DNA from: Zonotrichia leucophrys gambelii | Taxonomy: Eukaryota; Chordata; Aves; Passeriformes; Passerellidae | Direction of reading: 5' to 3' | NCBI RefSeq assembly: GCF_028769735.1 | Contig: NW_026992290.1 | Coordinates: forward strand, 124,001 to 188,000 | Length of the DNA stretch: 64,000 bases | Part shown: piece by piece, positions 1 to 24,700 of the stretch | How positions within the stretch are numbered: the stretch's first letter is position 1 | Layout of the letters: each line of letters starts with the position of its first letter | Made by a program: the position numbers and the translations under genes | Notes under the pieces: model-generated | The model's input: the letters and a program-made list of their open reading frames with translations, nothing else | Databases searched by the model: none | Told to the model about the DNA's origin: nothing

Positions 1-5157
<5,157 letters not shown>

Positions 5158-6945
5158 CGGCGCCGCCCCTCCCCCACCCCCCGAAATCGCCGCGTTTGGC
5201 CCCAAAAATCCCGGCGGGGGGAGGGGGGGGAAAATTCCGGAATTTGGGGGAATTCATCCCAAAAATTTGGGGGAATTATCCCGAAAATTTGGGGGAAAAA
5301 TCCCAAAACTTTGGGGGAAATTATCCCAAAAATTTGGGGAAAAATCCCGAAAATTTGGGGAAAAATCCCGAAAATTTCAAGGAATTTATCCCAAAACTTT
5401 GGGGAAAAATATCCCAAAAATTTGGGGGGAAAATCCCAAAAATTTGGGGGAATTTATCCCAAAAATTTGAGGGAGAATCCCGAAAATTTGGGGAAATTAT
5501 CCCGAAAATTTGGGGGAAAAATCCCAAAAATTTGGGGGGAAAAAACCCCAACAATTTGGGGAATTTATCCCAGAAATATGGGGGAATTTATCCCAAAAAT
5601 TTTGGGGAAAATGTCCCAAAATTCGGGAAAAAAATTCCCGGAAATTTTGGGGCAAAATTCAGAGGGAAAACCCCCAAAATTCTAAAAAACAAAATCCCAG
5701 ATTTTTGGGGAGAAAAAACCCCAAAACTTGGGGGGAAAAAATCTCAGGTTTTGAGGAGAATGTCCCAAAATTCTGAAGAAAAAAAAAAAACAAATTTGGG
5801 GAAAAATTCAAGTTAGGGGGGAAAAAAGAAACATTAGTATTAAAAAATCCCAAATTTAGGGAAAAAACCCCAAAATCCTGGGTGGAAAATCCTCAAATTT
5901 GGGGGGGAAAAATCCCCAAATTTACGGAAAAAAAACCCCAAATTTGGGGAGAAAAAGAACCCAAATCTGAGGGGAAATACCCCAAATTTGGGAGGGGAAA
6001 AAAAGTCAAATTTTATGGGGAAAAAACCCCAAATTTTGGTGGAAAATGCCCAAATTTGGGACTTCCCGCCCTGACCCCGCCCCCTTTTGGGGTTTTTCCC
6101 AATTTCCCCCAAATTTCCCCGATTTTGGGGTTTTTTCCCCAAATTTATCTTTTTTTTTTTTTGTCCATTTTTATTTCATTTTTCCCTCCCCCAAATTCTT
6201 TTTTTCCCTCCGGAATTTTGGGGCGATTCCCGCAGATTTTGGGGTCCTTCCACCCCTCCCAAATTTGGGGTTTTTGGGTCAGAATTGGGGGATTTGGGCT
6301 GAAATTTTGGGGTCATTTCCTGGCATTTTGGGGCTCCTCAGATTTCACATTTTTCTCCCAACATTTTGGGTTTTCCCACCAATTTTGGGGTCATTTCCCA
6401 CAATTTTGGGGTCGTTTCCCTGGATTTTTAGTTTTCCTCCAATTTTTGGGGTCACTTCCCAAATTTTTTGCTTTTCCCTCAATTTTTGGGGCAATTTCCC
6501 ACAATTTTGGGTTTTCCACCAATTTTTGGGGTCATTTCCCACAATTTTTGGTTTTCTTGAGATTTTTGGGGGTTTATTTCCCAGAATTTGGGATTTTTTG
6601 GGGTCATTTCCCACAATTTCAGGATTTTCCTCCCATTTTTGGGGTCATTTCCCAGAATTTTGGGTTCCCCCCCAGATTTTTGGGGTCATTTCCCGGGATT
6701 TTGGGGTTTTTCCCGATTTCTGCATTTCCCCCCAAATCCGGGCCGGGGGGACCCCGAATTTCCCCGAATCCGCCCCAAAACGGCCCCGAAATTCCCTTTT
6801 TTGGTTGTTTCTGTATTTATGGGGGGCTCCCCCTTTTTGGGGGGAATTCTCCCGATTTTGGGGCTCCCCCCGGGGCCTCCCCTCCCCCCCCCCGACCCTC
6901 GTGGGCTCTTTTCCAAAATTCAATAAAAATCTCGTTTTTTTAAGG
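5158..6945 (+). other. SUPT16H: SUPT16H 3' UTR, repeat-built
   Basis: From the stop codon to the poly(A) signal. 5230-6060 is a 17-20 bp array of AAATTTGGGGGAAAAATCCC type. 6225-6720 is an array around GGGTCATTTCCCACAATTTT. No other gene is seen. Confidence 0.65.
6922..6927 (+). terminator. SUPT16H: SUPT16H poly(A) signal AATAAA
   Basis: First canonical AATAAA downstream of the SUPT16H stop codon, followed by a T-rich stretch. It is the likely cleavage signal. Confidence 0.65.
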
Positions 6946-6974
6946 TTTTCTAACAAAAAACAAAAAAAAACAAC

Positions 6975-7795
6975 GGAAATGCTGCGGCCCCGGGATGGGG
7001 GAAATTGGGAAAAAATGGGGAAAACATAGAAAAAAATGGGGGAATTGGGGAAAAATGGGAAATATGGGGGAAATTGGGGAGAAAGGGGAAAAATTGGGGA
7101 GAAATTGGGAAAAAATGGTGAAAAAAAGGAAAAAATCGGGGAAATTGGGGAAAATGGGGAAAAATTGAAAAAATGGGGGGAAATAGAAAAAAAGTTGGGA
7201 AATATGGTGAAAAATTGTGAATAAATGGGAAAAAAGGAAGGAAATTGGGAAAAAATAGGGGAAAATGGGGAAATGGAAGAAAAACTTGGGAAAATGGGAA
7301 AATCAGGAAAAATTGGGAAAATTAAGAAAAAATTGGGGGAGAAATGGGGAAAATTGAGGGGCAATTGGAATAAAATAGGGGGAAATTGGGAAAATGGGGA
7401 AAAATGGGGAAATTGAGGGAGGATTGGGAAAAATGGGAAAAAACGGAGGGAAATGGGGAAAATCAGGAAAAATTGATGGGATATTGGGAAAAAGGGGGGG
7501 AAATTGGTGGAAGTTGGGAAAAATTGAGGAAAATGGGGAGAAAAAGTGGAAGAAATTGGGGGAAAATGGGGAGAAAATCAGGGGAAATGGGGCAAAAATG
7601 TGGGAAAAATGGGAAAAATGGTGGGAAATTGGGAAAGAAATGGGAAAAATTGGGGAAAAGGGGATAAAATTGGGGAAAATGGGGGAAAATAGGAATAAAT
7701 GGGGGAAATTGGGAAAAAATGGGAGGGAATTGGGAAAAAATGGGGGGAAATTGGGAAAATTGCGTGAAAATGGGGGGAAATTGGGAAATTGGTCA
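6975..7795. repeat. GGGGAAATTGGGAAAA purine array (left arm)
   Basis: About 800 bp of GGGAAAATTGGGGAAA-type repeat between SUPT16H and HNRNPC. It is the reverse complement in character of the pyrimidine array at 9736-10425. Confidence 0.8.
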
Positions 7796-8110
7796 GAAAC
7801 CAGTTGGATTTTGGGTCAAACCAGTTCAAGCTGGTTCAAACCGGGGTGGAACCAGAGTGGGGAAACTGGGTTAGACTGGGGCACACCACTTTAAATCACA
7901 TTAATTCACTTAAAATCACATTAATCCAGTTTAACTCAGCCAGGTCATTTAAATATCACCCTAAACCACTTTAATTTGCCCCAAACCAGTTTAAATCACC
8001 CCAAACCATTTTAATTTACCACAAACGATTTTAATTTCCCAAAACCAGTTTAACTGGGCCCAAACCAGTTTAAATCACAGCAAACCAGTTTAAAAGGCCT
8101 CAAACCAGCG
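7796..8110. repeat. AAACCAGTTTAAATCACCCC array
   Basis: Units of about 20 bp with CCAGTTTAA. Its inverted counterpart (TTAAACTGGTTTGGGG) lies at 9565-9735 on the other side of the HNRNPC promoter. Confidence 0.75.
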
Positions 8111-8611
8111 CGAACTCCGACCAGGCCTAACCGCGCTCCCTCAGCTTGACTGACAGTGCCGCTGTCCAATCCCCGCGCGCCCTCGACTCATTTTGTCCAA
8201 TCAGAACCTGCGCTTCTCACCTCCTCCCGCCCTCCACTTTGAGCATATTGCGTCTGCGAACGCATGCGCACATCTCGCCGCGCGTCCCTGGGCGGGCGCT
8301 CCCTTACGGGGGTCGATTGCAATTGGAAGAGCAGTAAAAATGGCGGCAAACGCGGCCAATCAACGCCGCGCTCCGCGTGATTGACACAACCCCCGAGCCA
8401 CTCGCCGCCTCTCCTCCCCCTCCCGCGCAGCGGCGCCACGCGCGCTCCCATTGGCTCAGACACTGATTGACGTGCCAGGTCTCGAACCACCGCGCTTAAC
8501 GGAGCGGCGGGGGCGGGCCCGGCGCCTCTCGCGGCGCTGAGGGCGGCGCGGGCGCCATTTTGCGCTCAGCCCCCGGAGGAAGCGGCGGCGGCGGCGGCGG
8601 TGCCCGGAGCG
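8111..8611 (+). promoter_or_regulatory. HNRNPC: HNRNPC CpG-island promoter and first non-coding exon
   Basis: CpG-dense sequence with CCAAT boxes at 8166, 8197 and 8356, inverted ATTGG at about 8322 and 8450, and two TGATTGAC-like words (near 8380 and 8464). The likely untranslated exon 1 ends at 8611 in a GCGGCGG-rich leader before the donor GTGAGG (8612). The transcription start is not fixed by sequence alone. Confidence 0.7.
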
Positions 8612-9560
8612 GTGAGGGGGCAGCGGGGGCGGCTCCGCGCGGGTCCCGCCGGGGCTCCGGGCGGTTCGCGAACGTTCGGGGGGGGATCCTGTGAGGGGAG
8701 AAAGCGAAAAAAGGGGGGGGGGGGGCGGAGATGGCGGCGGCGCGTGAGGGAGCGGGGCGGGAAAAGGGGGGGGGAAGGAGGGGGGGAGCGGCCCCCTCAG
8801 AGCCGTGAGGGGAGGGGCGGGGCCGGAGCGGCGGTGGGCGGGCCTAAGGCCGTTTAAAAGCTCGTTAAAAAGCTCATTAAGCTAATTAGCCCCGGCGGAG
8901 GGTGGTAATTAACCCCTTCGGGGCTCTAATTAACGCCGGCGGGGCCCTTATTAACCCCGCCGGGGGCGTGGTTCGGTTCGGGAGGCGGAGCGTCGCTGAG
9001 GGGGCGTCGTTTGCTTATTAACGGGTTAATTAATTGGCTCTGGGTTTGATTAACCCCCAGTAGGGGCGGGGTTGACCCCTCAGGGGGCGTGGCTTAGCCC
9101 TTATTAACCCCTGGGGTTAATTAACTCTTTTGGGCGTAATTAATTACTCCAGAAGGCCTTTATATGCATAATTACCCCCCCGGGAGGCGTGGCTAATCCT
9201 TACGGGGCTAATTAATGCATTTCAGGTTTAATAAACCCGTAAAGGGGCGGGGTCAAAGAAAAGGGGCAGGGCTCTGGGGAGGGGGCGTGGCCAGATAGGG
9301 CATTGGGGGTTTTAAAACTTTAATTAAACTCACCAAAGGCTTAATTAGCACCTCTGGGGGCTGGTAATTCTTAGATTTGCATCCAAATTCCTGAATTTCT
9401 CCTTTTCCAGCAGATTTCGGCAGTTCCTACCCCTCCCCTTTAAACTTTTTTATATCCCTGGGGTTTTCTCCTCTTCACCTCAATTTTGGGAGCCCAAATC
9501 CGGAATTTTCCTTGTTTTTCGGGCTAAATTCCCAAATCCTTCCAACTTCAGGAGGTCCCA
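8612..9560. other. HNRNPC 5' intron, GC blocks alternating with TTAATTAA
   Basis: Alternating CCCCGGCGGGG-type GC blocks and TTAATTAAC or CTAATTAG words (8860-9370). No exon is convincing. Confidence 0.5.
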
Positions 9561-9564
9561 TTTT

Positions 9565-10425
9565 ATTTTAAACTGGTTTGGGGTAAATTACACTGGTTCG
9601 GGGCAATTTAAACTGGTGCGCCCCAGTCCAAAGCAGTGTCCCCATTCTGGTTTGCCCACTCCACACTGGTTTCCCCCCACAGACTGGTTCCACCCCACTG
9701 CAGCCCAGTTTAAACCAGTTTGACCCAAACTCCAACTGGTTTTCCCCAATTTTTCTCCAATTTCATCCCATTTTCCCAATATCTCCCCAGTTTTTCCCAA
9801 CTTTTTCCCAATTTCTCCCCATTTCCCGCAATTTTTTCCCTTTTCCTGCAATTTTCCCAATTTTCTCCCTATTTTTGCTCCATTTTCCCAACTTTTTTTC
9901 CCAGTTTTTCCCATTTCCCTTCATTTTTTCCAAATTTCCCCCAATTTCCTCCCATTTTTCACAATTTCTCCTCATTTTTCCCAAATTTTCCCCCATTTTC
10001 TCCTTTTCTGCCCATTTTCTCAAATTTTTCTCCATTTTCCCCCATTTTTCTGTATTTCCCCCCCTTTTTTCCTTGTTTTCCCCAATATTTCCCCATTTTT
10101 CTCAATTTCCCCCCGTTCCTTCCCCAATTTTTCCCAATTTCTTCCATTTCTCCCATTTTTTCCCAATTTTCCCGTTTTTTCCCAATTTGCCCCAATTTTC
10201 CTCCATTTTTCTCAAATTTCTCCCAGTTTTCCCCCATATTCTCCAATCCTTCCCCATTTCCCCCACCTTTTCCCAGTTTTTCCCCATTTTTCCAATTCCC
10301 TCCCCATTTTCCTCAAATTTTTCCCCATTTTTTCCCAAATTTTCCCCATTTTTTCCCCAATTCCCTCCTATTTTTCCTTTTTTCTCCCATTTTTCCCAAT
10401 TTCACCCAGTTTTTCCCATTTTTTC
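9565..10425. repeat. TTAAACTGGTTTGGGG plus TTTTCCCAATTTCCCC array (right arm)
   Basis: 9565-9735 and 9736-10425 mirror, in inverted orientation and reversed order, the arrays at 7796-8110 and 6975-7795. Confidence 0.75.
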
Positions 10426-12239
10426 AGGGGCAGAGCAGATTCCTGAGGACTCCCCAATTTTGGGCCCAAATCCCCAAATTTCCCCCCAATTTTTACCCCC
10501 CAAACCCCAATTCCTGCCGTTCCCAAAATCCCCATTTCTCACCCCAAACCCTCCCCCACTCCTCTCCAGCAGGGGGCGTGGTCAGGGCTCGGTGGGCGTG
10601 GCCTGAGCGCAGCGTGGGCGGGGCCTGGGGAGGGGGGAGGGGTCTCTCAACCTTCTCTCCTTCCACAGGTGTGCCCGGACCGGCCCCTCCCCCTCCTTTA
10701 GCCCCTCCCCCTCCTTCAGCCCCGCCCCTTTTCCTTCTCCCCACCCCCCCCCTTTCCCCCAGTGCCGTTTTGGGCCGAATCCGCCCGATTTTGGAGGTTT
10801 TTATTTTATTAAAAAAGGGGGGAAAAGAATGAAAATGGAATTGAAGCGAAATTTTGGGGGGGTTTTGTCGCGGTGGGGGAGGGGCGCAGCTGGGGGCGGG
10901 GCGGAGGCGGGGGAGGGGCTGCCCCTCCCCCCTCTGGCCCCTCCCCCCGCCCCCCCAATTTGCATTTTTTTTGTCTCTTTTTTGTCCACAGCGCGATTTT
11001 TTTGAGCCGGCGGCGACCGTAAGTTCCACAAATTTTCATTTTTTTTTAATTGTTTTTTTTATTGTTGGGTTTTTTTTTTTTTTTGTGTTATTTTTCCGCT
11101 CCCCCCCTTTTCTCCCCCCTTTGCTCCTCCCACAAATGAATTATTCATGCGGGTTTTGCCCCTCCCCCCTGCCCCTAAGCCACGCCCATCGCGCCCCTCC
11201 CACACCCCGCCCACGGCCCTTCCCACCGAGCCCCCAAAACTGCCCCAAAATGGCCAAAACTGCCCCAAAAACGGCCCCAGAACGGCGCTGGAATGGTCCA
11301 GAATGGCCCCAAAAGGTCAGAGTGACCCAAAAAGGCCCAAAACGGCCCCAAAATGAAGGCGAGGGCCCCTCCCCCCTCGGAGCATTTTCAGGGATTTTCT
11401 CGAGGGGAAAAAATTGAGGAAAATTTTTAAATTTTTTTTTTTTTTTAATTTTTTATTTTTCTAATTGTTTTTTTTTTTTTTTCAATTGGTTTTTCCCCAG
11501 ATTTTTTTTTTTTTTTTAATTTTTTATTTTTAATTTTTTTTTTTTTTTTTTTTTTTTCCACCCGGGGCGTCTTTGGCTCAGCTCCTCCCCTTCTCGCTAA
11601 GCCCCGCCCCCTGTCCCGTTTTGGCCACGCCCCCTCCGCCCCTTTGCCCCGCCCCTTTCGCCGCCGAAGACCCACGGACGCCCCTCCCCCCCACCGGAGC
11701 CCCTCCCCCCACGGTAAGAGGCGGAGCTTCCTTCGTATGCAAATTAGCGCTAATTGGGGCTGGCCAATCAGGGGCTGGGACGCCTCATTAGGGATTCAGA
11801 ACTAATCATGTTAATTAGGAGTTTTAGCAGTAACTGGGTTTAATGGTGCTAATTAGCATAGTTAATGCTATAAATAATAACAAAATTAAGTCTGTAATTA
11901 TGCTAATTAGCATATTTAATGCTGATTAATAATTAGCCTAAATTATTTGTTTACATAGGGCAGCAGAACCAGCACTAATTAGCGCTGCTGGACGCTTTAA
12001 ATTTTATGCTAATTAACTTTTAATTAACAGGCAGAATATTTTATTTTTTTAGTGATTAAGCCGTAATTAACAGGCAGGGCAATTTTAGTTTTATGGTAAT
12101 TTTCCTTTAATTAACGGGCATGTTAATTGGATAATATTCATTAGGAGGAGTTGGTAAGATTGGGGCTAATTAGCATTAATTATGGGGAGGCTGCAGGCGA
12201 TTGGCTCATAGTTAATTATGCTAATTACCCTGGGGTTTT

Positions 12240-12240
<1 letters not shown>
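10426..12240. other. HNRNPC 5' UTR intron region with candidate micro-exon
   Basis: GC/CT-rich spacer, poly-T tracts (11040-11090, 11430-11560) and an AT-rich TTAATTAG segment (11725-12240). A 27-nt candidate untranslated exon lies at 10992-11018 between TTTGTCCACAG and GTAAGT. Another donor-like ACGGTAAGAG is near 11714. Neither is confirmed. Confidence 0.35.
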
Positions 12241-21061
<8,821 letters not shown>

Positions 21062-21280
21062 GCCCCGCCCACAAAGGCCCCGCCCCCTTTCCGCCCGGCC
21101 CCGCCCCTGCCGTGCTCGTGCTGTCGTGGCCCCGCCTCCTCCCGCCCCACCACCGCCCTCCGTAGTTCTGGCCCCGCCCCCTTTTATCCTGCGGTCCCGC
21201 CCCCTCATCCCTACCTCACACGGCCCCGCCCCCCCAAGCCCCGCCCCCTCTTCGGTTAATTTTGATACCTCGAGATGACG

Positions 21281-21286
21281 ATTAAA
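21281..21286 (+). terminator. HNRNPC: HNRNPC poly(A) signal ATTAAA
   Basis: ATTAAA 220 bp after the stop codon, within a GC-rich 3' UTR (21062-21300). It is the only plausible signal before the convergent TTC5 end. Confidence 0.6.
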
Positions 21287-21430
21287 GGACGGATGTTTGT
21301 AGGCGTGGCTTGGTCTGAGGGGAGGGGCTATGGGAGGAGTCATGGAGGGAGGGGCAGGGCATGATCAGGAGGGGTGGGACACACCCAGGATGCGTTGGAC
21401 ACGCCCAAAAGGGGTGGGACACACCCCTGG

Positions 21431-21664
21431 AAAGATGGCGGCCCCCATGTGACACAATCCAAGATGGCAGCCATTGTATGCCATAGTCCAAAATGGCCAC
21501 GCCCCCATACACCCATCCAATATGGCTGCCCCATTGTGACACAATCCAAGATGGCCGCCAAAGTGACACAATCCAATATGGCTTCCACCAATCCAATATG
21601 GCTGCCCATGTACACCCACCCAAGATGTCTGCCCCATGAGACACAATCCAATATGGCCGCCGCA
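21431..21664 (+). repeat. Second YY1-like CAAGATGGC/CAATATGGC array, nine copies
   Basis: Between the convergent 3' ends of HNRNPC and TTC5. Words include AAAGATGGCGGCC, CAAGATGGCAGCC, CAAGATGGCCGCC and CAATATGGCTGCC. Same family and orientation as 18599-19022. Confidence 0.85.
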
Positions 21665-21710
21665 GCCCCACCCCCACAGATCACTTCACACAAATTTCCC
21701 AAATTTCTCT

Positions 21711-21716
21711 TTTATT
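21711..21716 (-). terminator. TTC5: TTC5 poly(A) signal AATAAA
   Basis: AATAAA on the minus strand, 42 bp beyond the TTC5 stop codon, giving a very short 3' UTR. Confidence 0.7.
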
Positions 21717-21757
21717 GCCCCAAATCCCCCCCATTGGACGCCGCCGAATGGGCGTGG

Positions 21758-24700
21758 TCAGCACCGGCTGGGGGGCGTGGCTTCATCGGGCATGGCGCTG
21801 GGATTGGTCAGCGCCAGGCGGGGCGGGGCCAGGGCGTGGCCCGGGGGGCGTTTCCCGTTGACCACCAGCGAGAGGGGGGAGGGGACGCGCAGGGACACGA
21901 AGGAGAACGTCTGAAATGGGGAGAAACCGGTAAAAAACAGTAAAAACCAGTGTGGACCAGTAAAAACCAGTGAAAACCAGTATGGAGCAGTAAAAGCAAA
22001 AAAAACAGTAAAAATTCCCATTTTTTGCCCATTTTGGAGCCCTGAATTCTTCAAAAACCCTCCCAGTTCATCTCAATTCCCAGTAAAAACCAGTATGGAC
22101 CAGTACGAACCAGTTTGGGTAGAAAAAAGCAGAAAAAAAATTGAAAAAAATGCTAAAAACCAGTATAAACCAGTATGGACCAGTGTTGACCAATTTGGGT
22201 GGGATAAGAACAAAAAAAAATCAGAAAAAAAAGAGGAAAAAATGGCAACAACCAGTATAAACCAGTATTGACCAGGATAAACCGGTATGGACCAGTTTGA
22301 GTGGAAAAAATGGGAAAAAAAAATTTAAAAAAGGTAAAAACCAGTAAAAACCAGTATGGACCGATATAACCCAGTACAAACCAGTACAAACCAGTACAGA
22401 CCTGTCCCTGGTGCTGGTGCAGGTGCTGGCTCATCACGGGCTCGGCCACGCCCACCGCGTCCCCCACGGCCACGCCCCAATTGGGGGCGGAGTTATAGAC
22501 GGTGATGGCGGCCACGGCCCCGCCCCCGTCCTGGAGACCAATCGTGCTGCGACGTCACAAAGGGGTGGGGTCAGTGAAAACCACGCCCCCATTGCAGCCC
22601 AGTTCATCCCGGTATATCCCAGTCCCTCCCAGTATAAACCAGTGACCCCCAAACTCCTCCCAGTCCCTCCCAGTCCATCCCAGTATAAACCAGTTCCCCC
22701 CAGTCCCTCCCAGTATAACCCACCATTCCCAGTATAACCCAGTATAACCCAGTATAACCCATTAAATCCCACTATAACCATTATAAACCATTGCAAATAA
22801 ACCATTCCCAGTACAAACCAGTACAAACCAGTACAACTCACTAGGGCACGCCCCCGGGCGGGGTCAGGCTGAACAGGGCCCTGCCCAGCACCACCTTGTG
22901 GGGGTTGGGCCCAGGGCGGAGCCCGGCGATGGGGGAGGGGCGCGGCCCCCCGGCCCCGCCCAGCGGGCCCAGCAGGGGGAGGGGCACCGGCCCAGCCACG
23001 CCCCTTCGGCGCTTCCCACGCAGCTTCCCCTGGGGGGCAGGGCTTAAATCAGTGACCACGCCCACCGAGGACACGCCTCCCAGCCCCTCCCAGTATAAAC
23101 CAGCGACCCCCAACCCCCTCCCAGTCCCTCCCAGTCCCTCCCAGTAACCCCAGCGCCCCGTACCCGCGTCTCCAGCAGCCGGCACAGGTCGCCCAGGTAG
23201 CCAATCAGCTGCTGGTGCCGTCGCCGAGGCTCCTCCCACTGCGGGGCGAGGTCGGCGGCGCGGCTGAGGCCCTCCAGCGCCCCCTGGAACCGCTCCAGGT
23301 ACTGCAATAACTGTGAGTGGGATAAAGGGGTTAAACTGGGTTATACTGGTTTGTACTGGTTTGTACTGGTGTGTGCTCAGCCCCTCCAGCGCCCCCTGGA
23401 ACCGCTCCAGGTTCTGCAGCAGCGGTGAAAGGGTTAAACTGGGTTAAACTGGGTTAAACTGGGAGGGGATTGTAGTTCCAGCCCCTCCCCTTTAGGCCCC
23501 ACCTCCAGAGGCCCCGCCCACCATGCCCCACCCCCCTGAAGCCCCGCCCCTCTCACCGTGGCGCGGTTCAGGTGCAGGTCGGGGTTGGCGGCGGCCGCAG
23601 GGTCCACGCGCTCCTGGAAAGTGGGCGGGGTTTCAGTTAGACCACGCCCATTGCCAGACCACACCCCCTGCCCGGACCCACGCCCCCTGTTCAAGCCCCG
23701 CCCATTCTCACCCCCTGTGAACAGGCCCCGAGCGTGCGCCGGGCGCTGCTCCACCCCTCTATGACCCCGCCCCTCCGCTAGCCCCGCCCCCCGTGGTTAA
23801 GCCCCGCCCCTCTCTCACCGCCTGTGCGTAGGCCGCGAGCGCGCGCCGGGCGCTGCCGGGGCTCTGCCCCCCCGCGAAGAACAGCGACACGTGGGCGTTA
23901 CCCAGGACATCTGCAACAGGGATAACGCACACCTGAGCACACCTGGGCACACCTGGGCACAGGTAACACACACCTGGGCACACCTGGGCACACCTGAGAT
24001 ACACCTGGGTATCCTATCTGCCCCCCAGGAAAAGAACAGAGACACGTGGGCGTTACCCAGGACATCTGGAACACCTGAGCACACCTGGGCACAGGTAACA
24101 CACACCTGGGAACACCTAAACCACACCTGAGATACACCTGGGCACACCTTGGATACACCTGAGACACACCTGAGATACCTGAGGTACACCTGACCACACC
24201 TGAGTACAGGTAAACCACACCTAAACCACACCTGGGCACACCTGAGCCCCTCCCACCCCAGTTTAACCCTTCACCTTCCCCCAGGTGTACTCACACCACG
24301 ATTGGCCGTCCCTCGGGTCGCACCTGACGGCCGCCTCCGCCTGGGCCAGGCTCTCGCGCAAGGCCCCGCCCCCCGGGCCCGGCCCCGCCCCCCCGGGGGC
24401 TGGCCCCTCCCCCCGCGGGCCTGGCCCCGCCCCCTGGGCGCGCAGGGCCATGGAGAGGAGGCGCCGGGCCTCGGGGTCCTCCCCCTGGATAAGGAAAAGG
24501 GCGGGGTTAGGGGCGGGGCCAATGGGGGAGGGCACGCCCCCTTTGGCCACACCCCCTGCCAGACAGGTAACCCAAAAAGTCCCCCAAAAATCCAAACAAA
24601 ATCCCCCCAAAAATCACACAAACTCCCCCCCAAAAACCACCAAAACCAACCCAAAAAATCATCCATGAACCACCCAAAAAAAACCCAAAAATCCCCACAA

